A stretch of DNA of 64,000 nt, taken from the NCBI GenBank assembly GCA_014529385.2, contig CM043958.1, positions 74,831,169 to 74,895,168 of the forward strand, written 5' to 3'. The position numbers and the translations under genes are program-made. Shown here piece after piece: positions 9,870-22,723 of this stretch. A model generated the notes under the pieces. The model saw only the letters and a list, made by a program, of their open reading frames with translations, searched no databases and was not told the DNA's origin. The DNA comes from Adiantum capillus-veneris (Eukaryota > Streptophyta > Polypodiopsida > Polypodiales > Pteridaceae). Each line of letters begins with the position of its first letter. Position 1 is the stretch's first letter.

Positions 9870-12270
9870 AAATTCTAGCTCCAAGTAGGACTTTTTGAAA
9901 GCTAGGGGATTTTGCATGGAAGGGGCACTAAAATGGAGAGAGACCTTCAGATACTTCAAGTGCTCCATCTTACAGTGGTCCCTTGGATCTCTTAATTACG
10001 AGGAGGATCCTTGAATACCTTTTGGAGAGAAACTGGTGAGTAACAAAGGAATCTCCAAGCCGGCACATTTCTCGAATGATGGAAACTGTTGTTGGAAGGA
10101 TGTGGGCTTATTGGTGGTGCAACATAGTTTGAATCTAAAATGACAGGATAATGATCAATAAAGTCTTAGAAATTATGTGCAATTCATAATGTGAAATGGT
10201 TCACTCTACTCACCAAATTGTGGAGGGTTAATTGGCTAGAAAAGACGTGGCTAAAAAGTATGATCAACATTTGGAAAGTAAAATATGGCCAAGTTCAATG
10301 AAGATAATCACTTTGATGGTGTTGTGAGGCCTATCCCTACTATGAATCTTTGGGTGCAAAGTAGCTTTGTAGGATCCCTTACTTCTATTTAAAGATTTCC
10401 CTTCCTCACAGGGTCAATCTGAAAATGGGCACAAAGGACATGGAAGTTACTCTTCTTTGGAATGGTTTAGTTTTGAGAGGGAGAAGATTTTAGAACCAAG
10501 CAGTGCTTGTGTGCACAGAAATAGCTAGATATTGCTATCCTAACCTTTGTGGAATCCTTTTGATAGCTCAGTTCAATGAATTCATACCTAAAAGCAATGA
10601 GCTTATATATTTAATAGGATTAAGAGTATGGACAGTTGTGTAGGTCAAAGAATAGAAACATGCACTATATTAATTGCTTGGGTGCTGCCCTCTAGGGGAA
10701 AAATATTATGTTGACTTTGGCTGAAGCTGCTAGATAAAGATAAACATGGTCTTTTGCTTATGAATTATACACCACCTTTTGGGAAGTGTTTTCCCCTCAA
10801 GTTACATGTAGCAGCTAAGTCTTGTGGTTCATTATTTGTTGAATTGAGATAATATCTCCACTCACACTTGTTAGTATGGTAGTAGCTGCAATGAAAATGA
10901 GATTGCATGCCACTCTAGCTACTGATGGTTTTGATCAACTGACATAGTTCTAAAAAAATTAAAAACAAACATTGAATACATACATAGTGTAATAGAACTT
11001 AAATGACAAGATAAATAATCTATGATTACCATCATTTTATACATATGAAAGGAGATATATACATGTAAGACATGGACTTGGAATTTTAGTTCAAAAAGCT
11101 TAGGCTTGGACTTTGTACCTTGTTTATGTATTGTCCTACCTGATAAATTCTCATATCATTTTATACTTTGTATGGTGGGGTGTTCTGCCCCTTCTAGCCC
11201 TCTAACAAGGAATCAAAATACACCAACAAACATAACAAAATTGTGTTTCAATTGTTTCTTTTCACATCAAGGAAGGAAGAATCTAAATAATCACTATCAT
11301 TAAGATCTACCACAATAAGTCATTTTCAATCAACACGTCTAAAGGTCCCCTCTAAAAGAAAAATCAATTTGCCTTCAACTTGATAAATGAGGGCTTTTCT
11401 CATGCCCTTGCCTTTGAAAGTGGAGAAATACTCATGTTCAAGTGCATCCCATAGTGATTTAGGTGGTAAATCTTGAAAATGGAATTCCAATCTCACTCCA
11501 TACCTATCTCCTCAATTGATTTTTGTGCATATCTCTGGACAATTCTCACCCCTTCTTTGCCACCTTAACATGCTAGACCTCCATTTTTTGTGTTGCTTAC
11601 CTGCACACGAATTTATTTCCTAGATTTTGGGTCTTTAGAGGTGAAAAGACCTACATTGTAACCACCCCTATGCTGCATATTATGGATAAAAAACTAAATA
11701 TATTAATGATGGATGATTCCAACCTTGGTAATTATGTTTCCTCTTAAAAGAAAGAGCGTTTGAAGATATGGTTGTGTAAGTACACGGACAATTTTTCTCT
11801 TTGTAATCAAGGTTACTATCAAGCCAAGGCTTCTTTGGACTTTTATACCCAATGCCATGCTACCAGCTTTGATGCATATGGTCCACTAGATCAACACTTG
11901 AGCTCACATCATATGTATATTTCAAATAAAATGCATTTATTATTGGGTAGCGTGTAACTTGAAAATCTATTATATGAAATATGGGGACTAAATTGTTTGT
12001 TTTTAGAGTTCATCAAAGTCACCACAATTTGGAAAAGGAAAAGAAATCATTACTTTTGGCTAAAACATTGAGAGGTGCAATGGGAAATTGGTGGAAATGG
12101 AAGGCTATGGACATTGGAAGGTTGAACATAAATTAGAAAAGTGAAGGTTAATAATATAGGAAATGAAAATTTTCATGAAATTGAAAAGTTAAAAAAATAT
12201 ACAACTAAAGATTTTTCCAAATGCTACCCACAACTTAGAAAGACCTAAGTCTTTTAAAAAAATCTCTAAA
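9870..12270. other. No gene recognised
   Basis: 2.4 kb of AT-rich DNA with stops in every frame. It may include further LINE or LTR-element decay, but I cannot support any boundary. No 5' LTR matching the candidate at 34065 was found here. Confidence 0.5.
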
Positions 12271-12299
12271 TTAGAAGCTCCCAAAAATCAAGCACTCCA

Positions 12300-13527
12300 C
12301 AGATTTTAGTGGAGCCAGATTTTGCAAGCTCAAAGATGAAGTGCAAATAGAAGTGCATAAAATTGACCCAAGTGTTTATCCCCAAAAATCTGCACAAGCC
12401 AGCAGACCCTACAATTGGTGCATATGCAATCAAGGTCATTGTTCATGGATTACAGTGGTTGAATCTACAGTTGAGAGCTATAATTGGAAAATCCAACAGA
12501 TCAGTGAATAGAATCCAGTGTAATCAGAGAGCCACGCCAATACAGTACATAGGAGTATTCTATAGCTTGATGATCAATGTTCTAAAAGAAGATACTAACA
12601 ACTTAGCCAACATAGATGTAGAGACTTCTCAAAAAGAGCTTAAGATGGACAAACCAGTTGAAATACCACCATCATGGTGTACTGCTCAGATTGTGGAAGA
12701 GAATGTGGACATTTTTTAGAAGATTGTCCAAGAAATCCAGACAACAGCGACAAAACAACTGCCAAGCAAAGTACATAGCATATTGGAAATGAAAATTCCA
12801 ATGTAAGTCCATCTAACTCATCATTTTTGGTGCAATCAAATGATTCTACATTAACGTTAGAAGTACCAATAAAATCACTACAAAGTCAAAATTTGCATAA
12901 AGATGCACAAGCACTTGAAAAACTTAAAATGGATCCTCTGAACAATAAATTCCTGCATGAATTTGGTGTTCAGTTGTCACCGAAGATAAAAAAGAGTGTC
13001 TGGTTTGCAAGTGATTTCCACCGCCACGAGTTCACAAGCCTAAGGGACACATTAAAGAAAATCACATTGGAATTGTATGGCACCCATAATTCATATGCAC
13101 ATTGTGTAGACCAAGAAGGGAAATTGTACAAAAAGGATTGACCATGTTTGAGAGGCCCACATACCAGCTCATAGAATTATGCCCAGTGATAGATCAAGAA
13201 GGAGGGCTCATTTCAAAGGAAATAATATATTATAGAACATCCTCAGAGCTAAATGATGTTAGCCGAGTGAACCCAAAAATTTATTCAAAACCAAGCTCTC
13301 CCCCATCAAAAATCAAGATTCAACGTTGTGACCACACGAGCATATACTCTGACCAAAACAGTTGTAGATATAGAAGAAAGTCTAAAATCTATGATGTCTT
13401 TGGTCTAGAAACCACAAAATCTCATATCATAGGAGACCCATGGGATAGAAAATATCAGGGAAAAGATGATGCTACCTACAGCTTGACTTGGGAAATTATT
13501 TGTAATGTCTTACAAAGGTACATATGA
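12300..13527 (+). pseudogene. Old LTR-element relic R1: Gag-like region with imperfect zinc knuckle
   Basis: Three open stretches (12363-12719, 12827-13141, 13102-13527) in different frames carry lysine/asparagine-rich protein without internal repeats. At 12683-12727 one frame reads C-S-D-C-G-R-E-C-G-H-F-L-E-D-C, a zinc-knuckle-like array with one extra residue before the His (CX2CX5HX4C). It lies upstream of the protease trace at 15.1 kb in the same orientation, as in gag-pol order. The family is unresolved. Confidence 0.45.
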
Positions 13528-14846
13528 AACTATGCAGAAGGTTTATAAATGCCAAACATCAATAGTGCTACACACAGTAGGCCTTCATAGTCCCAAAAGG
13601 TGAGATCAGACCAGCGCCAAATAGTTTTGAACTCTTATAATGGAGAAGATTTTGTGACCACCCTAGGAAGGGGGAGCTACAAATCCAATAATCTCAACTC
13701 TTGCACCAAGAAATGCAACACCAATTAGAATCCCTAGAGCCTCTAGCCAGCATACCCCTTCAAAGAAAAAACCATTGAAAGACCACATGGTTCTTGAAGT
13801 TTTCAGTTGATCCACATTCCATCGGAGTCTACAAATAAATGCTTCTATGAAGATCATCAAGGACAAAAGTTATAGCTGATCTCCACAAGTCAAAGTCAAA
13901 AGCTGACAAATCCCATAGTGTTCAAGTAATTGTATGTGTCCAAGCTCACATATGCATATCAAAATGCAAATGGCAATGAATGCCAGCAGGTTCATGACCT
14001 TATACAAACCCCTACAAATGCTAGATTGAAGTCAGGGATAATCTCAAGATGATGCAAATCGTGAAGATACCAGAATAGGTCAAAATTAATGGAAATTGAA
14101 GCTCAAAAGGCTACACAAAGGTCACCACCAAAATCTCCTCCAAAGATATTATTTTTTCCAAAAAGTACAATGGAACTTTTAAGATCAAAGGTTACCCAAG
14201 AAGACAATGCTCAAAATTTGCAAACAAAAGCTGAAGTAACAAAGCATAGCAGCTAAAGTAAATGGTCAAAACCAAGAAGATGAAAAAAAAGTTCAACCCA
14301 AGGACACCACCATAGCAAAACTAGACATTACAGGAAAAAATCCTAATAAGTTCAAGGGAAACATTACCGGTGAACATGAAGAAAAGCTGTCAAGTGAAGT
14401 AAAGCTGGATTTAGCTAGACAAGAACCTCATGTCTTTCTACACTTGGAAAAAATGTGGCCAATCATAAATGGAAGATGCTCCTAGATTTATTAGCATATC
14501 CGTAAACAAACGAGTAAAATGTTGGGGAATCATTTCCACCGCCATTCAATAACATATAACATCATATTGGGAATTCCACTAGCCCAAAAGTTTCTAGAGA
14601 TACAACGTTCAAACAAGATGCAGTATTCAAAGTAAACAAACAATGAAGACCAGGAATGGTCATCAGAGGAAGACATCACAAAGTTCTCAATCATAGTTCA
14701 AATGGCGATTGATACCAAAGAGAAGCTTAATGAATATGTTTCATCTCCAACTAGGAGACACCTTGAAAATATTAAAGAAGATAAGGAAAAAGCAAATGCA
14801 AATCAAAAGGAGGAAAAAGTAACCATGAAAGCTATTAAGAAAAAAA
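13528..14846 (+). other. R1 relic, undefined part
   Basis: Purine-rich plus strand with Lys/Glu-rich short frames, for example 14702-14896. The composition matches the flanking relic. No domain can be named. Confidence 0.35.
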
Positions 14847-15346
14847 ATGTTATCAAAGCCAAAAGTAAGGGAAAAGAAGGTTGCAAACAACCATGAAGCA
14901 ATAGGAAGTCTAGAGATCAATCAGACATTGCCAGTTGAATCAACAGATGTAAGTTTGAATGGAACCCAAAGTCTCAAATTAACTTCTATAGAGACTAAGC
15001 TAAAGCAAGACGAAACCATAATAAGATCGGGACAAAGGTATTTAACAAAACCACCACTAAAGATAGCTATAGTCCTCAATAGTGCAAATGAAGAAAGTTT
15101 CAGGTGCAATGCCTTATTGGATAAATAATTTGAGTGCAATATGGTTGCAAATAGTATCCAAATAATACTCAACATCACTCTAGATAAAGAGGATAGCACA
15201 ACAATGTGAGGTAAGGATACAAGTCAATAAGGAATGGTTTCTATTCTTAGCATCCAGAAGCATGAAGAGCAAGTAAAATTTCAAGTGAACCTTCAAATGA
15301 CATGCTTACAGATGTCATCCTTGGTCATCAATGGTTAGGACAGTAC
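14847..15346 (+). pseudogene. R1 relic: retropepsin remnant
   Basis: The frame contains KPPLKIAIVLN, then FRCNALLD followed by a Lys and a TAA (15126-15128) exactly where the retropepsin D-S/T-G should be, then FECNMV. About 190 nt later a second frame reads DVILGHQWLGQY (15311-15346), fitting the I-L-G-x-x-W/F-L motif near the end of LTR-element proteases. A catalytic-site loss, a stop and a frameshift separate the two halves. It is interrupted just downstream by Gypsy-A1 at 15421. Confidence 0.55.
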
Positions 15347-15420
15347 AAGGCCTAGAAAATAGATACAGTACTAGTACTCTCTTTTCCAAGTGGTAGTAAG
15401 AAATAGCTACAAGTACCATT

Positions 15421-15771
15421 TGTCATAATAACTAATATCTAATTCTCCTAAATGATTTTTTGATGTTAAACTGATCATTTAATATGGGGAAGTACCAGGG
15501 GAGAAAAAGCTAGAATATTGGTTAAGTTGGTTGACCGACCACAATAGGGATCCAAAGGCGGGGCCATCTGCAAAAGAGAAATGTGAAACAATGGGCTTTA
15601 AAGACCCTATGATTTAGCCCATTAAGACTTCCAAAATGCTGAGGTTCCAAAATTCAAAGGTTGTGTCCAATGCTCAAGCTTAGTGAAATTAGATGCTTTG
15701 TGAGTGTGCCAAAAAGTCTTCAAGACTCCTACATTGCAGGGGTCGAGCCCTATAAGTACGGGATGAGAGAG

Positions 15772-15835
<64 letters not shown>

Positions 15836-17032
15836 ATAGACTCCCTTTACACAATGGGAATAGGGGACACATGTCAGCTCCCTAGGCCAATTCCCCACAA
15901 GGTCGACTCAAATCCTATTGGATGCCCATAGAGGTGGACCAATGAGAATTAATCTAGAGTCAATATAGTTTAATTCATTTAAAAACACTTGATAAAAGAA
16001 CCAATAAGAATTAAGCTCTCTAGAAGACTATTGGGCAGTCTCCCAAGGGTTCCAAGCAGCATTCAACAGCCCTATGGCTTGCCTAATTCCTATTGGCCAG
16101 AAGACAAAGGGGTCCAATGAGAGTTTAGTTTCATTATTTAAATACCTAAAGCTTTCATAAAAGGGGAAAGGGGGACACATGTCACAAGACTATCACTTAT
16201 GCTTCTTAAAACCTATTGGCTAAGCTTGGAGAGGTCCAATGGGAAGCCAACAAGAGGATTAAGCAAGAGGGGTCGACCAAGAGAGAGAGGGGGCTGATTT
16301 TTCAAAGGCATTATCACGCACACACACAGAGAATCTCATGTGTAAAGGAAGAAGACTCTCTCCCTCCTTCTCAAGCTTTAATGAAAAGCTCATCACCTAC
16401 TCCAAGCTTGTCAGAAGGGAGGCCTACATTAGCAACTCTTGGCTTTGTGATGCAAATCCAACCAAGAGCCAACCTTCAATGCATGCTCATTTCCTATACC
16501 ATGCTAATTACTAAGCTATGCTAAGCTATTATGAGTGATTAGGTGAGGAGATATACTTATTTCTTGTAAGACTACTCCTTCCTCTCAATCTACTCGCATA
16601 CCCCGCTAGCTCTCACCATCTTCGAAGGTGTGTGAGGTGTTGGGTCTGAGACCGTGAGGGAGTTAATGTTGTGTTTTATAAGTGTTTGCTTAGTGCTTGA
16701 AGCTTCCATCTTCATTTCACTAGCTAGTTGTTGAAGGAACACAAAGAATTGTATTGTAAAATGTCTCCCTTGATGGGGGAAATCTATAATACAAATCCTT
16801 TTGGAGGGGGGACCGGCTCCATGTAAATCCGGTCCTCAACTGTTGTCAATAGCTTAATTTCTCTCTCTTTTGAAATATTGTTCATGCCTATCTAACTAGG
16901 TGTTATGATTTTTGTTTCTCTCTCCATCCAAGCACTCTTGCTATGCTCGGTAGGAATTTATTCTAATGAAATGCTCACTATGTTCATGATACTTTCTTCT
17001 ACACACAAGTTACTAGGCCATTAAACGTTACA
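15421..17032 (+). repeat. 5' LTR of Gypsy-A1
   Basis: Begins TGTCATAATAACTAATATC and ends GTTACA two bases before the PBS; 1612 bp. A TATA-like TATAAG lies at 15751, and a (CA)n tract (15774-15833) begins about 24 nt downstream, where transcription should start. Compared with the 3' LTR it keeps two extra segments, one of about 120 bp after 15917 and one of about 100 bp before 17010. These were therefore lost from the 3' copy, or exchanged. Confidence 0.95.
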
Positions 17033-17033
17033 T

Positions 17034-17045
17034 TGGTATCAGAGC
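17034..17045 (+). other. Primer-binding site of Gypsy-A1
   Basis: TGGTATCAGAGC, 1 nt after the LTR; complementary to the 3' end of initiator-Met tRNA. Confidence 0.95.
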
Positions 17046-17444
17046 ACAAGGTTTCTCTTTCTTGATCAAGAAGGGAGGTCCTCAAGCTAGCTATAAATGA
17101 TTGGTATTATTAAAAATTGCGTAAATAGAATAGGGTTTTTTTAGCCTTGCAGTGCGCCTGCCTTCGTGCAGATAATGGGGCATCACCATCAAGAGCTATG
17201 GTCTTAATAGTGGAGTCCTACAGGGCTTGCCTACTGCTTAACCACTATTGAGCTATTAGAAGCTTGACAGGAGCCGGTATTCTTTTGGTGTTGAAATACC
17301 CTCTCTTCGATTCCTTGCAATTTAATGATATTCAAACCATGGGTACAGGAGTTTGAGTGCTTTTCTATAAGGGTGAAGAGGAGCAGCAACTAGGGCTTGA
17401 AGTGCCGAAGTACAGCTAGAATATTACACTTAAAAATTGATAGA

Positions 17445-18850
17445 ATGGCTGACAATAGTAAAGAGAGTGAAAATAATGTTGATAGCTTTGATTTTGCTAA
17501 TGAGTAGGCTACTAATGAGCAGGCTACTAATGTGCAGGCTACTAATGTGCCCATATGCTTGTTAACTACCTTGTTTTTATGCTTCAGCAAGCCATGGGCA
17601 GTCCATACCTCCAAAGTGAAGTGCAACGGTAGCTTTGTGCCCATGGGATTCTCCAAAATCCCTACCATGATGAGAGAGTACCTAGGAAGCCTCCTTGCGA
17701 GACTCCCAAAAGAGGCCTTTCTTCGATTTAGGAAGAAGAAGAGGATCCATACAAAGGGCTCAAAAATTTGCTTCTTGATGATGCATCTCCTTCCCACAGG
17801 AGAACTCAAGAGCCCCCACCAAAGGAATGAGAAAGAAGTGAGTCTCATACCACCTCAGCAGAGATGGATCCACCAAGACAACGGGTAAAACGCTCTCCAT
17901 CACCTCCTAAATAGAGAAGACCACCGCACACCTCTCCAAACCATAATTCAAAGAGGGATGATAAAAAGCAAGAGAAGAAAACGGCACGAAAGAGGTCACC
18001 CTCTTCTCCATCTTCTTCATCCTCTTTCTCTTATAAAGAAAGTGATGGTACAAACAAGGAGGACAAAGCCAAGAAAAAGGCAAGAAATAGGTCACCCTCT
18101 TCCTTATCTTCCTCAAAAATTCTTCATCTTTTGAAGAAGGCGATGGTGCAACTTTTGAACCATCAAAAAGAAGAGGCCATAGGAAATCCTATGCCGCATG
18201 GAAGAGATCGTCCAAGTCCAAGAAGTTCAAAGAGGTAGGAAAGAGCATCTCTTTCCTTACCTACAATGGCACCTTTGGTGCTACGGACAAAGTCTTTGCT
18301 TTCATCCAACAATTCAATGCGGCGTTTGGAGATGAGGGCTTCACAGAGTACTCTATGCTATGCCATGTAGCTATACACTTTCAAAAGTCCGTTAGGCAAT
18401 GGTGGTCTAGCCTACAAGCAAATGGTGAAGCTCCACGAACATGGAAAGCTTTAAGAGCTTCCATCATGAAGAAATTTTTGGCTACCGATGCCAAAGACAA
18501 CGTACTCACCGAATGGAAAATCTTGAAGCTCTCTCCCTACAAATCCATTCAAGAATATTTAGACAAAATTTGGGATTTACATCTCAAAGCCACTGTCTTC
18601 AAAATGATGGATTTTGGAAGAGCAAAAACAACAATTTTGTGCAGGTTTAACTGAAGAAATGGCGGAGTATGTCAACTCCCAAAGGCCACACACTATATAT
18701 GTGGTTATACAACATACCATGGTGCCTTCACAAATCAATTTCCAAACAGAGGCTAAATGAAATCTTAAGCCCATGGAAAACAAGGGTTCCAATGAGCCTA
18801 AGGGGAAGGCCAATGTCCAAAAGTCTCCTAAGGACATTCCAATAACAACA
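17445..18850 (+). pseudogene. gag: Gypsy-A1 Gag (broken)
   Basis: Starts at ATG 17445 (MADNSKESEN) and meets a TAG after 20 codons. A Ser/Lys/Arg-rich stretch follows in shifting frames (about 17880-18240). The conserved capsid-like core is in 18230-18654: SISFLTYNGTFGATDKVFAF, then QWWSSLQANG and SIQEYLDKIW, typical of Ty3-type retrotransposon Gag. A further frameshift near 18630 separates it from the zinc-knuckle frame that opens the next feature. Confidence 0.8.
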
Positions 18851-18855
18851 AATCT

Positions 18856-20328
18856 ATGGAGAAGGGAGTTTACAAAGGCAAAAATAAACTTTCTCCTGAA
18901 GATCTTGAGTGGTATTGCAAGGATAACTGTTGTTTTAAATGTGGTGAGCAAGGGCATGCATACCGTGCTTGCCCCCAAAAGAACACCCGCCATGAGCCTC
19001 CTGGAGCTACCTTGGTCGAAATCCAAGAAGAGGAAGCTCACCACAAAGGATCTCCTCTATGCCAAGCTTGGGGAAAGGTAAGAGAACATGATGCTTTTAT
19101 TCTCTTTGACCCTGGTTCTACTCACAATTTCATATCCACAGAGTTGGCCACCAAGCTAGGCATCCAAGCCTATGAGATGGGAGATGTGCTACCCGCAGAT
19201 GGTGCTTTCAAGGGGCAACAAGCTTCGGTCACTCCCTTAATTGGGGAATTGAGGCTCCATGTCCAAATCTATGTGGACAAAGAGAACTTCTTTATCTCTC
19301 CTCTCAAGCATGAGGATGTAATCCTAGGGGCACCATGGTTTGATCGCATGGCTTCCAATATTAAATTCCTTGAAAGGAACATCTACTTTAGGTTCAGGAG
19401 AAAAGCTATGTACATAGATGCCAAAGAGATGGGTAACACCATACCCATTGTACATACGCAAGCTTTCAATAAGTCAAGAAAGAGCTCTATTTCTGTGTAC
19501 ATGATTTTTGTTAAAGATTCTCAAAACGAACCTAATGCTTTAGCAAAAGAAAATATAAACAACCACAAGGAACTAGAGTTATCCAATTTTCTCAAGGGAT
19601 TTCAAGATGTTTTTATTGAGGACATCCCTTGTGAACTACCTCCTAAACGAGGCAATGATGACCATGCAATTGAACTTCTTCCAGGAAGTTCACCGCCTAA
19701 TAAACCTCCTTATAGAGTTTATCAAGCTCAACAAGAGGTAATTATGCAGCAAGTGCATGAGTTAGTTGAGAAGGGCATGGTTAGGCCTAGATCATCTCCA
19801 TTTTTCTCACTCGTGTTATTAGTGCAAAAGAAAGACGACACATATCATATGTGTGTCAACTATAGAGCACTAAATAGGATCACTATCAAGCATAGGTTTA
19901 CTGTTCCATGGGTAGAAGACCTATTTGATAACCTGCAAGGGTCGACCTACTTCAGTAGGATTGACCTAAAAAGAGGCTACCATCAAATAAGGATAGTTGA
20001 TCAAGACATTGTGAGGACCGCATTTGGCACTACGTTTGGTCTTTACGAATACATTGTCATGCCTTTTGGCTTGACCAATGCACCAGCCACATTCAACTGC
20101 TTGATGGAGAAGCTATTTAGGCCTCACCAAACCTTTACTAGAGTGTTCTTTGATGATATTATCATCTACTCTAATTCACTAGACGAACACAAGAAACACC
20201 TCCAGGTAATATTTCAAGTCCTAAGAGAGAATAAACTTTATGTTAATCGAAAGAAAAGTGAGTTTTTCTTACAAGAGATTCAGTATTTAGTTCACATTCT
20301 CTCTCAAGATGGCATCCATCAAAGCTAG
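18856..20328 (+). pseudogene. pol: Gypsy-A1 zinc knuckle, protease and reverse transcriptase
   Basis: A 490-codon frame. Residues 26-39 form a canonical zinc knuckle (CFKCGEQGHAYRAC). Protease follows with LFDPGSTHNF at 83-92; the active site is D-P-G-S where D-S/T-G is expected. RT spans about 285-490: FSRIDLKRGYHQI contains the first catalytic Asp (370), and FFDDIIIYS (431-439) is the catalytic box. The frame is lost at 20329, just before the RT thumb. The domain order zinc knuckle, protease, RT is as in intact Gypsy pol. The protease substitution probably disables processing. Confidence 0.9.
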
Positions 20329-21892
20329 AGGTAATAAAAGGATGTCCTAATCCAAGGAATCTTCATGAACTAAGAAGCTTTATAGGTATTTGTGCATACT
20401 ATAGATGCCTCATAGAAAAGTTATCACTAATAGCTGGACCATTACATGAACTAACAAAGAAAAACGTAAGATATACATGGTTTGGTAAGGAGAACAATGC
20501 TTTGAAAAGCTTAAAGAAAAGCCTATCTCTCAACCTGTGCTTACATTGTTGGATCTCTCAAAGCCATTTGAGGTCCAATGTGATGCTTGTGGTGATTGCC
20601 TTGGAGTTGTTTGGATCCAAGAAGGGCACGACATAGCCTATGAAGGTCAAAGGCTCGACCCTATTGAGCAAGCTCTAGGCATATATGAAAAGGAACTCCT
20701 CGCAATTCTACATGCCTTAAGACTCATGGACGAACTATTTATTGGGGACTCCTTTCATTCTGCAAACAAATCACCAAAGTCTTAAGTACTTCATGACACA
20801 AACCAAGCTCTCCAACAAACAAATGATGTGGGCAAATTTCCTTTTGCAATTTCATTTTCATATTGCTCATATTGCTGCCAAGCATAATCAAGTAGCCGAT
20901 GCACTCTCAAAACGGCCAAGAGTTAATGCGGTTTCCATAGCAACTCACAATGATCTATCTTCTATGACAGATGAGTACGCTATTGATCTCGATTTTAGGA
21001 ATGTGATTTCAGCCCTTGCACTAGAGACAAAAGATGAACTATTTACTTTACAAGATGGTTATCTTCTCTATGGCAATAGAATATGTGTTACTAACTCACT
21101 ACATGAGAAAGTAATGTATGAATCTCATCCTCCTCCTTATGCGGGGCATAGAGGGATTCAGTCTACTCTAAAAGGGATTGAAACATATTTCTATTGTCCT
21201 ATCATGAAATCAAACATACAAGAGTATGTTTCTAAATGTGTGGTATGCCAAAAGAAAAAGTTCGATAGAGGGAAGCAACATGGATTTTTTCAACCTTTGC
21301 CAATCCATAATTCACCATGGGAGAGAATATCCATGGATTTTATCTTTGGATTTCCTTAGTCTATCCATGGAAATACGGGAATATGGACGATAGTAGATAG
21401 GTTCAGTAAACAAGCTCATTTTATACCTATCAAAAAGACTATCAAAGCCCATCAAATGGCAACCCTCTTCATATCACAAATCATCATGTACCATGGCTTA
21501 CCAATGTCCATAGTGTCGGACAGAGATCCTAGAATGACCAGTAATTTCTGGAAGGGTCTCTTTGAGAATTTATGGACAAGGCTAAATTTCTCTTTGGCCT
21601 ATCACCTCCAAACAGATGGCCAAAGTGAAATAGCTAACCTAGCAATTCTTGATCTACTAAAAGCCTATGTAACGAAAGTAGATCAAACGTCCCAATGGGA
21701 GAAGCACTTACCCTTAGTGGAGTATGCCTACAATAACATTGTACATACTTCCACGGGAAAAGCACCTTTTGAGGTAATTGAGGGAAGATCTAAAAGTACC
21801 CTACTACTTAAGGTACATGGGAAGATATTCACTACAGATGATTATAGCCGAGACCTACAAGAATCTTTCAAAAAGATTAAGGATGCTATCTC
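20329..21892 (+). pseudogene. pol: Gypsy-A1 RNase H and integrase (broken, cut by Copia-A2)
   Basis: RT thumb remains at 20330-20520 in another frame. RNase H is seen as FEVQCDACGD (catalytic Asp), YEKELLAIL (catalytic Glu) and HNQVADALSKRPR near its end. Integrase has an HHCC-type N-terminal finger (HRGIQ... with CVVCQ at about 21238), a core with ISMDFIFGFP, VSDRDPRM and QTDGQSE, and an N-x-x-H-x-S-T-G stretch (VEYAYNNIVHTSTGKAPFEV). A TAG at 21358-21360 and frameshifts near 20750 break it. The reading is interrupted at 21893 by Copia-A2 and resumes at 24932. Confidence 0.9.
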
Positions 21893-21977
21893 TGTTAGGA
21901 AATAGGGCGTAGCTTAGTAGATAATTGAGTAGACTACTTAATGGAGAGAGATAATTTTCACACACAAGAGATTATAG

Positions 21978-22016
<39 letters not shown>

Positions 22017-22663
22017 TAAACACAATGTACGTGGTTCACCCAATGTGGGATAACTCCAAGGGAAAACATCCACTCAATGGCTTTAGTACTTCAAAACAAG
22101 AAGTAGGTTACAAAGGGACTATACCCTTTTGGAGCTCCCGCCTTGCTTCACTCTCACCACTTCACACCCACCTTGTTGCATCAATTTCACAATGTGAAAT
22201 GTGTGTAGAAATGGCCTCCTTTTATAGGCCAAAAGGGATGCCCTCTCTCAAGAGAGGTAGCCATGTGTAGCCGCCCTTGTGTAGATAAGTCCAAATCGGA
22301 CCCTCCAACCGGCCCATGTGTGGCCACCCTTGAGAAGACAAGTACTCCTTTGAAATCGGCCACTGCCAATTGAATTTGGCCACCGGCCATTGACTTTTGA
22401 CCATCGGCCACCGCCCATTGACTACCAACCACCAGCCAACCGGCCAAACGATTGATCGTTTTTTGACCACTTTCCGGCCGCCATCCGGCCATAATATTCC
22501 AACGAAAAGGAATATTCCGTGAAAATATTTTGGTGAATTATTTTATTTTTCAGTGAGTTATTTTTCTTCATGCACGATGGCTTCTCCTCATAATGGGGGC
22601 TTTATAAATGTGAGTTTTTAACACAAAAAATTACAAGGGATAAATCAAGCTCCATACTTAACA
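21893..22663 (-). repeat. 3' LTR of Copia-A2
   Basis: On the minus strand it begins TGTTAAGTATGGAGC and ends TTTCCTAACA. The TATAAAAG box is at 22225-22218, and a (GA)n tract lies at about 21979-22012. A GC-rich zone with repeated GGCCGNTGGCC-like units (22355-22490) matches the Copia-A1 LTR. The purine-rich tract AAGTGGGAGAT lies at 22674-22664, just upstream in the element's sense. Confidence 0.93.
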
Positions 22664-22723
22664 ATCTCCCACTTGGAGACTGATCTCCAAACCAAACCTG
22701 TGACTGCTTTCCATCCTGGCTTC

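Noticed and set aside
15622-15898. Cys/Val and His/Thr repeat frames on both strands, also at 45346, 49465, 59613 and 63130
   Set aside because: Translation of CA/TG microsatellites within LTRs, not proteins.
17034-17045. tRNA gene at the TGGTATCAGAGC sites
   Set aside because: Only the 12-nt complement of the tRNA 3' end is present, directly after LTRs; no cloverleaf or A/B boxes.
17390-17848. 152-codon minus-strand frame opposite Gypsy-A1 gag
   Set aside because: Antisense to the gag region; no motif and no supporting context.
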